A DNA stretch of 64,000 bases, taken from the NCBI RefSeq assembly GCF_003115845.1, contig NZ_KZ819022.1, forward strand, positions 427,369 to 491,368. The letters run 5' to 3'. The notes under the pieces were generated by a model. That model saw only the letters and a program-made list of their open reading frames with translations. It did not search any database and was not told where the DNA came from. The first letter of the stretch is position 1. Each line of letters begins with the position of its first letter. The translations under genes were made by a program, and so were the position numbers. This DNA comes from Brenneria roseae subsp. roseae. GTDB taxonomy: Bacteria; Pseudomonadota; Gammaproteobacteria; Enterobacterales; Enterobacteriaceae. This document shows positions 44,279 through 52,284 of the stretch, piece after piece.

Positions 44279-45175
44279 ATGACCCCCAAACAACTTGAAG
44301 TCTTTATCAGTGTCGTTCAACTCGGTTCGGTGACCGCGGCGGCGGCGCAGTTAGCGATGTCCCAGCCTTCGGTGAGCAAGAGTCTGGCGCTTATCGAGCG
44401 GCAGATGGGTTTCAGTCTGTTTGAACGGCATAAGGGGAAAATGCAGCCGACTCCTGAAGCCAGGGAGCTGTATAAAGAGGCATTGCGCGTGCATCAGGAC
44501 AGGCTTCGTTTCGATCGCTTCGTTGACCATATTCGTCAGTATCGCGTCGGGCAGTTGCGGATCTGCGCCACGCCTGCGCTGGCGCTAAATATTTTGCCTC
44601 TTGCGGTGGCTCGCTTTCGCCAGACCTTCCCGGATTATGGCGTGGTGGCGGACATGTGCCTGAATAATGAAATTGAAGCGGCGGTGGAGGGGGGACGCTA
44701 CGATCTCGGCTTTATGGTCAAGCCCGGCCACGAGACGGAGGATAACCGGCTTGCCGTCAGCCGGGGCGAAATGGTGTGCGTGCTGCCCGAGCGGCATGCG
44801 CTGGCGCAGCAGGCTGAGGTCTGTTGGCAGGATATCTCGCCGCGTGAACTGGTTTTTATCACCACCGATGCGCGGCTGGTAGCCATGATTGCCAGACAGG
44901 TGCCGGAGTTCCGTCAGCGTCAGGTGGCGGCGATAGAAACCAACCGTTACAGCATGGCGATTAACCTGGTCAGACACGGTAGCAATAGCGTCACTATCGT
45001 TGACCGTTTCTCTCTACAGGGGATCGATACTGCCGGGCTGGCGGTGCGGCCGTTCCGTCCCGCATTGCAGATTTCGGTAGTGGCGGTGACCGATGGGCAC
45101 AGCGTCATGTCCCAGCCGGGCGAGGTGTTTGTTAACCTGATGACGGAATTAATGGCGGAAACCGCCGAAATATAA
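44279..45175 (+). CDS. LysR-family transcriptional regulator
   Basis: About 298 residues with the LysR helix-turn-helix (TPKQLEVFISVVQLGSVTAAAAQLAMSQPSVSKSLALIERQMG) at the N-terminus and the LysR substrate-binding domain after residue 90. It is divergent from the binding-protein gene, the common position for a LysR activator of the importer-MmgE/PrpD operon. The start is ambiguous: in-frame ATGs at 44243, 44273 and 44279 exist; the last gives the usual distance to the helix-turn-helix. Confidence 0.87.
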   Translation: MTPKQLEVFISVVQLGSVTAAAAQLAMSQPSVSKSLALIERQMGFSLFERHKGKMQPTPEARELYKEALRVHQDRLRFDRFVDHIRQYRVGQLRICATPALALNILPLAVARFRQTFPDYGVVADMCLNNEIEAAVEGGRYDLGFMVKPGHETEDNRLAVSRGEMVCVLPERHALAQQAEVCWQDISPRELVFITTDARLVAMIARQVPEFRQRQVAAIETNRYSMAINLVRHGSNSVTIVDRFSLQGIDTAGLAVRPFRPALQISVVAVTDGHSVMSQPGEVFVNLMTELMAETAEI

Positions 45176-45181
45176 AAAAAC

Positions 45182-45214
45182 AAAAGCCCGCTTAAGTTTC
45201 CTAAGCGGGCTTTT
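45182..45214 (+). terminator. intrinsic terminator of the LysR gene
   Basis: AAAAGCCCGCTTA and TAAGCGGGCTTTT form a perfect 13-bp stem around an eight-base loop a few bases after the stop codon. The A and T runs at its ends make it effective in both directions. Confidence 0.85.
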
Positions 45215-45233
45215 CCGTAATCGGGCCGGTTGA

Positions 45234-45441
45234 TTAGGGAAGGGGGGCAGCTTATCTGTTAATTTCTCTACCGTGGAAAGCGTCTCGCCGTTGTTAATTC
45301 TTTCATATTCCAATGCGCGGATTTATCAATTTGATGAGACAAGAGTGGCGAGGGTGGATTATGAAGAAACCGAATGCTTCCGTTTGATGCGGGATTTCCT
45401 GAATAATTATGACCGGCGGTTACAACAACTGCTGGATTAAC
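45234..45441 (+). other. unassigned open frame without ATG, possible gene remnant
   Basis: A 69-codon open frame runs from a TGA at 45231 to TAA at 45439. Its last part reads ARIYQFDETRVARVDYEETE and MRDFLNNYDRRLQQLLD, which has the amphipathic look of a true protein, but there is no ATG or ribosome site. It may be the 3' end of a lost gene. I recognise no family. Confidence 0.25.
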
Positions 45442-45522
45442 GACAAGACTTTCCCTAACTTCCTTTACTTAACGATAAGCCGCCGGGAATCCGACGGCTC
45501 GATTTTATGTGAGGTGTGCTGT

Positions 45523-45948
45523 TTACTGGGTGTTTTTATCGACGACGAAATCAAATTTCGTCAGGCCGACGCTTTGCGCACTGGTCATCACAAAGGATAC
45601 GCGGCCATATTCCGATGCCTTATCGGCGTAAATACGTAAGTGGGGCAATTGTGGTCGTCGCGCCGTTTCTTCCAGCCGGGATTTCAAGGTAGCGTCATCA
45701 ACGGGCTGTTTATCCCAGGAGATACTGCCGTCGGCCAATACTGAAATATCAATGGATTGAGGATCCTTTTCCAGCACACTGGCGTTGGCCTTGGGCAGAT
45801 TGACTTTTACCGCGTGGTTTATCACCGGCAGGGTAATCATAAATACAATCAGTAGCACCAGCATGACATCAATAAACGGTGTCATGTTGATATCGTTGAC
45901 CAGCGTCTCTTCATCGCTTTCAAACGGCGAGTTGCCTGACATGCTCAT
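45523..45948 (-). CDS. exbD: ExbD-type TonB energy-transducing protein
   Basis: The 141-residue protein has a short cytoplasmic start, one membrane segment with the proton-path aspartate (INMTPFIDVMLVLLIVFM) and a periplasmic domain (LRIYADKASEYGRVSFVMTSAQSVGLTKFDFV). It is the last gene of tonB-exbB-exbD. With ExbB it converts proton-motive force into movement of TonB. A dedicated copy beside a receptor operon suggests that the system has its own energy supply. Confidence 0.92.
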   Translation of the reverse strand: MSMSGNSPFESDEETLVNDINMTPFIDVMLVLLIVFMITLPVINHAVKVNLPKANASVLEKDPQSIDISVLADGSISWDKQPVDDATLKSRLEETARRPQLPHLRIYADKASEYGRVSFVMTSAQSVGLTKFDFVVDKNTQ

Positions 45949-45976
45949 TATCCGTTTTCCCCTCTGATTCTTGACA

Positions 45977-46732
45977 TTACACGGACTGGCCAGCGCGAAA
46001 CGGCTGGACGCGATGGGTCGTTACGGCGTCGGCCGCGCGTAGCTCGGTAACATCGGCGCTGGTAATGCGCGAACCGGTGAGGTAATAGGCATGCAGATCG
46101 TGGGCAAAGCGGGCGATGGCATGTTGCAAAGTGCGGTTGCGCCGGTTGATGGTGTTAAAACCGAGCACTGCCGGGATGGCTACGAACAGGCCGAACGCCG
46201 TCATGATCAGCGCCTCGCCGACCGGGCCGGCGACATGGGCCAGATCCGGCTGTTCTACCATACTGATGGATTGCAATGCGTGATAAATGCCCCATACAGT
46301 ACCCAGCAGGCCAACAAACGGCGCGGTGCTACCGATGGAGGCGAGGATCCCCAGACCCGATTGCAGACGCGCGCTATTATCGTCAATGCTGTTTTTCAGC
46401 TCGCGCGCCAGCCAGTCGCTGATATCAAGATTATTACTGATGCCAGCCTCAATATTGTACTGGTGGGACATCGCCGCATGGCCGGCTATCGCCAGATCGC
46501 GAAATGGGTTATTACTGCTATTGCCCAATGATTCGATGGCGGCCGGCAGCGTTTTTTCGCTCCAGAAACGGTGCTTAGTGCGCAGGGCGATTTTGCGTAG
46601 CCCTGCGCCCTGTATGCATTTAATCACAATCACCGACCAGGACATCACGGACATGACCAGCAGGACCAGGGCCACCGAGCGGGTGACGATATCACCCTGC
46701 TGCCAAACATGCTCAATGCCAAACTCATTCAT
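45977..46732 (-). CDS. exbB: ExbB-type TonB energy-transducing protein
   Basis: A 251-residue MotA/TolQ/ExbB proton-channel protein with three membrane segments (VALVLLVMSVMSWSVIVI, GILASIGSTAPFVGLLGTVWG and EALIMTAFGLFVAIPAVLGFN). The second holds the conserved threonine/glycine-rich helix of the family. It would form the pentamer around an ExbD dimer. It lies between tonB and exbD with short gaps. Confidence 0.92.
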   Translation of the reverse strand: MNEFGIEHVWQQGDIVTRSVALVLLVMSVMSWSVIVIKCIQGAGLRKIALRTKHRFWSEKTLPAAIESLGNSSNNPFRDLAIAGHAAMSHQYNIEAGISNNLDISDWLARELKNSIDDNSARLQSGLGILASIGSTAPFVGLLGTVWGIYHALQSISMVEQPDLAHVAGPVGEALIMTAFGLFVAIPAVLGFNTINRRNRTLQHAIARFAHDLHAYYLTGSRITSADVTELRAADAVTTHRVQPFRAGQSV

Positions 46733-46790
46733 TTTGCTTCCTCGATTATCAATAAACGCTATCGGTCATGGTCATCCACCGCCAGGTGGG

Positions 46791-47642
46791 CTAACGGGAT
46801 AATTTAAACGTGACGGGTTGTACCGTCATAACGGAAATCGCCTGGCCGTTTTCCAGATACGGATTACAGCGTATGCCGGAAACCGCCGCCATCGCCGCCT
46901 GATCAAGATCCTCATGACCGCTGCTGCGGGCGACTTCGCTACGCCCCAGCGTGCCGTTGGCATTGATCGTCAGACGGATCAGGACCTCGCCTTCCTCGCG
47001 CAGCCGTTTTGCCTTGCGGGGGTAGTCGGGCGCCGGCACCATGCAGCCAACGGTAGAAACCATTTTCGGCGTGGCGTTGGGCGCGCTTTTCAGCATCTCG
47101 CCTTTGGCCGTCGCCGGGATCGCTGTCTTATCGGCGACCCTGGCGTTTTGCACCGGCGAGGATTTTTCCTCGCTCACCGGACGGGGAGCTTCACGTACAG
47201 GCTTGGGCTTCGGCTCGATTTTGGGTGTAGGTTTGGGTTTCGGTTTTGGCTTTGGTTGTATCGGCGGTGCGGCCGGCGCAGGCATTGGCGGCGCCGGCTC
47301 GCTTTGCGCCACTTCGCGTTCGCTATTTTCCGCCGTCAACAATGCCGGCGTCTCGGTGGCGGCCTGGGGTTGCGGCGGCGGTTCGGGTTGTGGCATTTCG
47401 ACCATCGTCACTTGTACACTGGTTTGTTCGGCGGGATTGATGATGTCTAGCGGCCGGTATTGTGTGGTATGGGTAATCGCTGCCCCAATCAGCGCCAGAT
47501 GAGCCAACGCTACCGCTGTAATCGCCAGCCTTGGCAGGCGATCTTTTTTCACCGCCGCAAGCCCGGTTGGCAAAAGCATGGCGGGCGCGGCGCTTTCCGG
47601 CACTTCAATCCTCTCTTTCAATATCAGGTGCTGTGCTTTCAC
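46791..47642 (-). CDS. tonB: TonB-type energy transducer dedicated to the adjacent receptor
   Basis: About 283 residues. A cytoplasmic start precedes one membrane anchor (LPRLAITAVALAHLALIGAAI), then the periplasmic proline-rich linker (PEPPPQPQ..., PKPKPKPKPTPKIEPKPKP) and the C-terminal TonB domain (PAPDYPRKAKRLREEGEVLI, SSGHEDLDQAAMAAVSG). I choose the GTG at 47640-47642, which has a GAGAGG ribosome site; in-frame ATGs at 47690 and 47681 would lie within about 20 bases of the predicted promoter element and are less likely. Confidence 0.9.
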   Translation of the reverse strand: MKAQHLILKERIEVPESAAPAMLLPTGLAAVKKDRLPRLAITAVALAHLALIGAAITHTTQYRPLDIINPAEQTSVQVTMVEMPQPEPPPQPQAATETPALLTAENSEREVAQSEPAPPMPAPAAPPIQPKPKPKPKPTPKIEPKPKPVREAPRPVSEEKSSPVQNARVADKTAIPATAKGEMLKSAPNATPKMVSTVGCMVPAPDYPRKAKRLREEGEVLIRLTINANGTLGRSEVARSSGHEDLDQAAMAAVSGIRCNPYLENGQAISVMTVQPVTFKLSR

Positions 47643-47706
47643 CACTACCTCTCGATAAATCCTGACTGCCTTAACCCACATGATCCGCAATCTTGGGGGG
47701 ACTTAT

Positions 47707-47744
47707 CCTGTATGTGCAATGAGGAAGCAAAAGTGACACCAGTC
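47707..47744 (-). promoter_or_regulatory. predicted ECF-sigma promoter of tonB-exbB-exbD
   Basis: Read on the minus strand, the element is GACTGGTGTCAC, 13 bases, then TTGCACATACAGG. The same blocks with the same spacing precede the receptor gene at 49728-49765. It lies between the fecR stop and the tonB start, about 65 bases before the start codon. The two blocks fit -35 and -10 regions recognised by the cluster's FecI-like sigma factor. This is a prediction from conservation. Confidence 0.7.
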
Positions 47745-47772
47745 AGAGAGAAAAAAGTGGAAAAAATTGCGA

Positions 47773-48729
47773 TCAAACACTGGCCGCGGTGATGCGGATC
47801 CAATATCCCGTGGTGCGGGTAATGGCGATCGGCATGGTTTGCGCCAGAGCATCCAGCGTGTAAGGCACATCGTCCAGCGGGAAGTTGCCGCTGACGCGCA
47901 GGCCGGCAATCGCCGGATCCAGCCGGATAACCGCCGGGCTGTAATTTCTTAGCGAATCGATAACCGAACTTAGCGATGTATCCTGTACTTCCAGCCGCCC
48001 CTGGGTCCAGGCGGTTTCGGCAGTAGGGGAAATAGCGATAGGCATTAGCGTGTCATGGTTGAACCACAGACCGTGGCCGGCTTCGACCCGCCGGTTTTCA
48101 CCGCGCAGGTTGGTGACTTTTACCACTGAGTCTAAGACTGCCAGATGGATGCCGTCGGATTCCCGGCGCACGTTAAAACGCGCTTCGCCTGCCAGGATGC
48201 GACCCATTTCGGTATGAACGCTGAACGGTCTGACGTCATTCACCACGTTGGCAATGAAACCGCCGGTGCGCAGTGTCACATTGCGCAGATTATCGTTGAA
48301 GGCGATATTCAGCGCAGTGCGGGCGTTTATATCCAGAATACTACCGTCGCCCAGCTCAATGCGCCGTCGTTGGGCGGTGTTGGTGTGAATATCGGATAAC
48401 AGGTAAGGTAGCGGATATTTCTGGTTTACCACCAGGCCGCCAACCACCGCGACGGCGGCAATGCCCAGGGTGTTTTGCAGAAATTTGCGGCGGCTGGAGG
48501 GGGCGAGCAAGGTCTGGCGAACGTTTTCCCGCGGCATGGTGTGCGTCAGCGACTGGATTTTACCCAGCGTGGTTTCTATTTGGGCGCAAGCGGCGTCGTG
48601 GCTGGCGTCGGAATAACGCCAGCGTTCATATTCGCGAAAATCATTGTCCGTGGCTTCCCCGGAGCGTAACAGCACCATCCATTCGATGGCTTGTTGAGCA
48701 GTGGGAGTAGGGCGTCGGGATAATCTCAT
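47773..48729 (-). CDS. FecR-type anti-sigma/signal transducer
   Basis: The product is about 318 residues. An N-terminal cytoplasmic domain (AQQAIEWMVLLRSGEATDNDFREYERW) binds the sigma factor; next comes a membrane segment with the twin-arginine-like start SSRRKFLQNTLGIAAVAVVGG, and a periplasmic FecR domain (RRIELGDGSILDINARTALNI) with a C-terminal STN-like part that contacts the receptor. FecR of E. coli is reported to use the Tat system, consistent with the RRKFLQ motif. I use the ATG at 48727-48729 after the fecI stop; an upstream start would overlap fecI. Confidence 0.88.
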   Translation of the reverse strand: MRLSRRPTPTAQQAIEWMVLLRSGEATDNDFREYERWRYSDASHDAACAQIETTLGKIQSLTHTMPRENVRQTLLAPSSRRKFLQNTLGIAAVAVVGGLVVNQKYPLPYLLSDIHTNTAQRRRIELGDGSILDINARTALNIAFNDNLRNVTLRTGGFIANVVNDVRPFSVHTEMGRILAGEARFNVRRESDGIHLAVLDSVVKVTNLRGENRRVEAGHGLWFNHDTLMPIAISPTAETAWTQGRLEVQDTSLSSVIDSLRNYSPAVIRLDPAIAGLRVSGNFPLDDVPYTLDALAQTMPIAITRTTGYWIRITAASV

Positions 48730-48751
48730 TATTTTTTCGCTACAGTATGGG

Positions 48752-49273
48752 TTACTCAGTTTGACCCGAGGTTGCAAGGTAACAATTGGTGAGCGCTTTC
48801 GCTACGTATTTACGCACCATGCTGGCTGAAACGTCCAGCTCTTTGGCGATTTCAGCGTAGGTCATGCCATCCAATTGATTAAACAAAAAAGCCTTGCGTG
48901 CATTGACAGACAAACCGTCCAGCGCACGATCAATGGCCAGCAAGGATTCGATAACCATCTCTTGCTCTTCCGGCGAAGGGTGGCAAAGCTGCGGATGGCT
49001 TGCCAACGCATTAAGATAAGCCTGCTCCAGATCGCGGCGGCGCCAGGTTTCATATAATATCCGCTGGGCCAGCGTGGTCAGCATTGCCCGCGGTTCGCGA
49101 ATTTTAAGCAGCTCTGGGATCGCGGCTAGCTGTACAAAGGCTTCGGAGGCGATGTCTTCTGCGCCGGTGCCGTGGCTAATCCGCCGTCTCAGTTTATCGG
49201 TGAGCCACCGGTAATCGCTGCGAAAAATAAGCGTTAATGCATCTGTTCGGCTGGTAAATTCGGCAGGCATCAT
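48752..49273 (-). CDS. FecI-type ECF sigma factor
   Basis: A 173-residue sigma-70 family factor of the iron-starvation/FecI class. Region 2 is LIFRSDYRWLTDKLRRRISHGTGAEDIASEAFVQLAAI and region 4 is LSVNARKAFLFNQLDGMTYAEIAKELDVSASMVRKYVAKAL. It starts a unit with fecR and is divergent from the receptor operon. On receptor occupation, FecR would release it to transcribe the receptor and tonB units through the shared promoter element. Confidence 0.92.
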   Translation of the reverse strand: MMPAEFTSRTDALTLIFRSDYRWLTDKLRRRISHGTGAEDIASEAFVQLAAIPELLKIREPRAMLTTLAQRILYETWRRRDLEQAYLNALASHPQLCHPSPEEQEMVIESLLAIDRALDGLSVNARKAFLFNQLDGMTYAEIAKELDVSASMVRKYVAKALTNCYLATSGQTE

Positions 49274-49727
49274 CTCATCCGTCTGTCTAAAATCTGAGCA
49301 TAAAACCTTTCATAGGTCTCAACAATGGATCATTAAAGCCAATCCTGGGATGGCGTCGCTGTTAGCGGCGGGGTTTCCCGTACGCAAAGCGGAAAGTTAA
49401 TTCAAACCTGCCCAGCAATAAGCGGGCCAATAATATTTGGCTCTAGCTTATACCCTGAGAATATAAGTAGATTTTTTCTTTTATAAGGCAAATTTTTTTC
49501 AAAGCACAGCGTACACAGCATGCGGTTGCACAACAACGGATAGTTCGCAGACTATGAAACTACTGTTTTGCACCGAAATGATGCGCAATAGCCACAAACC
49601 CCCCATTATTGGGGCGGAGTATTCGCTGCCGTCTTATCTGTCGTCACCGCATAAATGACAGGAAAAAATATTCACAGCATTAGCTCTTGAGATAAAAAAT
49701 CTCATTTTTCTCAAAAAAATTTCTATC
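49274..49727. other. divergent regulatory region between fecI and the receptor gene
   Basis: Roughly 450 bases without a gene. It should hold the housekeeping promoter of fecIR on the minus strand, perhaps iron-controlled, but I see no convincing Fur box. Part of the region around 49440-49510 is AT-rich. Confidence 0.45.
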
Positions 49728-49765
49728 GACTGGTGACACATTTCTCCCTTCGTTGCACATACAGG
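49728..49765 (+). promoter_or_regulatory. predicted ECF-sigma promoter of the receptor operon
   Basis: GACTGGTGACAC, 13 bases, then TTGCACATACAGG. This matches the element ahead of tonB in 24 of 25 positions of its two blocks. It ends 74 bases before the receptor ATG. An upstream open start codon lies inside this element, which supports the downstream start at 49840. Confidence 0.7.
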
Positions 49766-49839
49766 CTGAAGACAACGAACTGACCCATAACAATATGGCG
49801 TCGCAATATTTTTTTCCCTTTACTCTGGGAGCGGAAGCA

Positions 49840-52272
49840 ATGAATGAATTACTGCAGCACGCGTGGAAGAAACGTGTTCGGCCAGGCCGGTTGGCGTTAG
49901 CGATAAATATCACCTTTGCCGTGGCAAATACCGCAGTATGGCTACCGCAGTCCGCCTACGCTGCTACGGCCGCGCCAATACATTTTTCGGTACAGCCGGG
50001 TTCCCTGGAACAAGGGTTATTAACCATTGCGCGCCAAAGTCAGCAAACTATTTCCTTCGATCCTAAATTGGTCGCGCCATATCAGGCCACACCCGTTGAC
50101 GGCACTTTTACTATCGAACAAGCGATTTTGCGTCAGTTACAGGGGACGCCGCTCTCCGTCACGACGACCGCTAACGGCACCCTGACCATTGAGGCTGTCA
50201 CTACGGCCATGCCAACGGCCGCCTCATCGGATTTGCAGGCGGCAAAAGACAGCGGTCAGACGCTGCCGACGATCACCGTCAGTGGCAGCGCCGATCAAAG
50301 CGAAGACGCCTCGGTCTATAACCCGTCGATGTCCAGCACCGCCACCCGCACTAATTTATCCCTGCAGGAGACGGCCCAGTCGGTGCAGGTGGTGAGTCGC
50401 AAGCTGCTTGACGACCGTCAGGCTGTCTCGGTGGAAGACGCTTTGCGCAACGCCGGCGGCGTTACGATGCAGGGCGGCAGCCGTGGCTCCAATTCGATAT
50501 ATATTCGCGGTTTTAACGTGACGGGCGGGTCGACGGACGGTGTCTCTAACCCCAACAGTAACGTGAACGGTAGCGCCACCGGCTATTCCAATATCGATGG
50601 CGTTGAGCGTGTGGAAGTGCTGAAAGGTCCGCAGGCCGTGTTGGCCGGCAACAGTTCGCCTGCCGGTTCGATCAACCTGGTGCGCAAGGCGCCCACTGCC
50701 GATCCGTTGCATACGATAAAATTCGAGGCGTCCAAATATGGCGAAGTGAAAACCGCCATCGATCTGGGGGGGCCGCTGAACGATGATAAAACCTTCCTCT
50801 ACCGTTTAAACGCTTCCACCATGCGGGCGGATAACAGTTTTCCTGATTTCAACGGCAAGCGCGGCGAGTATGTCGCGCCGGTATTGGCCTGGGTAACGGA
50901 CAACACCTATTTTAAAGTGGGGGCGGAATTCAATACCGGCAGGACTTCCGGCCCGGCGGCGACCCTGTATAGCAATGGCCGTATTCAACGCCTGCCTGAA
51001 TACCGCCTGGGCGATAAGGACAATTACTTCTCCATTAATGCCAAGACGGTTTATTACGAACTGAATCAGAATTTGTTCGACAACTGGTCTTTTAATAGCA
51101 AAGCCACCTACCTGGACAACACCACGAATTACCGTCTGCACGAACTATATGGTTCAAGCCCGGATGGCTCGTTAGTTGTCCACGAACTGGGCAATAAGCA
51201 GGATCTCAACTCTATCAGCCTGCAAAACGATATTCGCGGCAAGTTCGATACCGGGCCGTTAACCCATAATATTCTGATGGGTTACGATTATCAGCGCGCG
51301 AAGACCACCAGTTGGGATTTGTCCTTTGGCAGGATTTATACCACCGCTAATTATAACGATCCCGACAGTCTGTCTTTCCCGACTATTCCCGATCCTAATT
51401 TCAGATCCTACAAGATGATCCAGGTACAAAAAGGGGTGGTTTTGCAAGATCAGATCGATATCTGGGAAAGGCTGCATTTTCAGCTATCCGCTAAACGGGC
51501 CGAGTGGACATTGCGCAACTCAGCATCTAAGACGGGCGATAAAAGCATAACCAAATGGATACCGGGTTATGGGGTGAGCTTCGATATCACGCCGGAAATA
51601 ACGGCCTACGCCAACCTGTTGAACAGCTTTGCAAGTGCCGGCACGGTCAATTCCCGCACCGGGGAAATGATGGATCCTTCTACCGGTAAATCCAAAGAAG
51701 CCGGATTTAAATTTAATTTGCTTGACGATAACCTGACCATTACTACGGCTTTATTCCATATTGTGCAGAAAAATGTGGTCATTACCGACATCGCCGGCAA
51801 CGCGGTCGGTGCGGAAGGGCGGGAAACCAAAGGCTTTGATTTTGATTTGAACGGCCAGATATTGCCGGGTTGGAATATCTCCACCAGCTATACCTTCGCC
51901 CAGCCTAAGGATGCGGATAATTCCGCAATTACTGGCGCAACATCAAAATCAAGGCTTACCGCGCAGCCAAAACACTCTGGCAGTATCTGGACCACCTATG
52001 AACTACAGGATGGGCGATTTCAGGGATTGGGCGCGGGCGTCGGCATTCAGGCGGCCAGTGATACCTGGAACGGATCGACAAATAATTATTTCAAGATGGG
52101 CGGTTGGGCGCAGACCGATGCCTCGGTTTTTTACCATCAACCTAAATACACCATAACGTTGGGCGTGAATAACATATTTGATCGCGATCTCTACTATTAC
52201 TCAACCACGGTGAATTATATCGGTGTCAAGCCGGGCCGCACCGCGCGCTTATCCGTGACGTACTCGTTCTGA
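49840..52272 (+). CDS. TonB-dependent receptor with STN signalling domain
   Basis: An 810-residue outer-membrane receptor. Long signal peptide ending WLPQSAYA (residue 41); STN domain at about 46-118 (IHFSVQPGSLEQGLLTIARQ); TonB box near LPTITVSGS (142-150); plug domain with VEDALRNAGGV, IYIRGFNV and VEVLKGPQAVLAG; C-terminal 22-strand barrel ending RLSVTYSF. The pattern is that of siderophore-type receptors such as FpvA and FoxA that signal to a FecR. The ligand is unknown; the downstream peptidase genes suggest a peptide or protein ligand. I choose the ATG with GGGAGCGG upstream. Confidence 0.92.
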   Translation: MNELLQHAWKKRVRPGRLALAINITFAVANTAVWLPQSAYAATAAPIHFSVQPGSLEQGLLTIARQSQQTISFDPKLVAPYQATPVDGTFTIEQAILRQLQGTPLSVTTTANGTLTIEAVTTAMPTAASSDLQAAKDSGQTLPTITVSGSADQSEDASVYNPSMSSTATRTNLSLQETAQSVQVVSRKLLDDRQAVSVEDALRNAGGVTMQGGSRGSNSIYIRGFNVTGGSTDGVSNPNSNVNGSATGYSNIDGVERVEVLKGPQAVLAGNSSPAGSINLVRKAPTADPLHTIKFEASKYGEVKTAIDLGGPLNDDKTFLYRLNASTMRADNSFPDFNGKRGEYVAPVLAWVTDNTYFKVGAEFNTGRTSGPAATLYSNGRIQRLPEYRLGDKDNYFSINAKTVYYELNQNLFDNWSFNSKATYLDNTTNYRLHELYGSSPDGSLVVHELGNKQDLNSISLQNDIRGKFDTGPLTHNILMGYDYQRAKTTSWDLSFGRIYTTANYNDPDSLSFPTIPDPNFRSYKMIQVQKGVVLQDQIDIWERLHFQLSAKRAEWTLRNSASKTGDKSITKWIPGYGVSFDITPEITAYANLLNSFASAGTVNSRTGEMMDPSTGKSKEAGFKFNLLDDNLTITTALFHIVQKNVVITDIAGNAVGAEGRETKGFDFDLNGQILPGWNISTSYTFAQPKDADNSAITGATSKSRLTAQPKHSGSIWTTYELQDGRFQGLGAGVGIQAASDTWNGSTNNYFKMGGWAQTDASVFYHQPKYTITLGVNNIFDRDLYYYSTTVNYIGVKPGRTARLSVTYSF

Positions 52273-52284
52273 TTTGTGGTAAAT

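Noticed and set aside
46818..47502. Glycine- and arginine-rich plus-strand frames opposite tonB
   Set aside because: They are the complement of the proline/lysine-rich TonB linker.
49440..49510. Possible Fur box upstream of fecI
   Set aside because: TGAGAATATAAGTAG matches the Fur consensus poorly; iron control remains a guess.
49753..49839. Upstream start for the receptor gene adding 29 residues
   Set aside because: This start lies inside the conserved promoter-like element, and the added residues precede a complete signal peptide.
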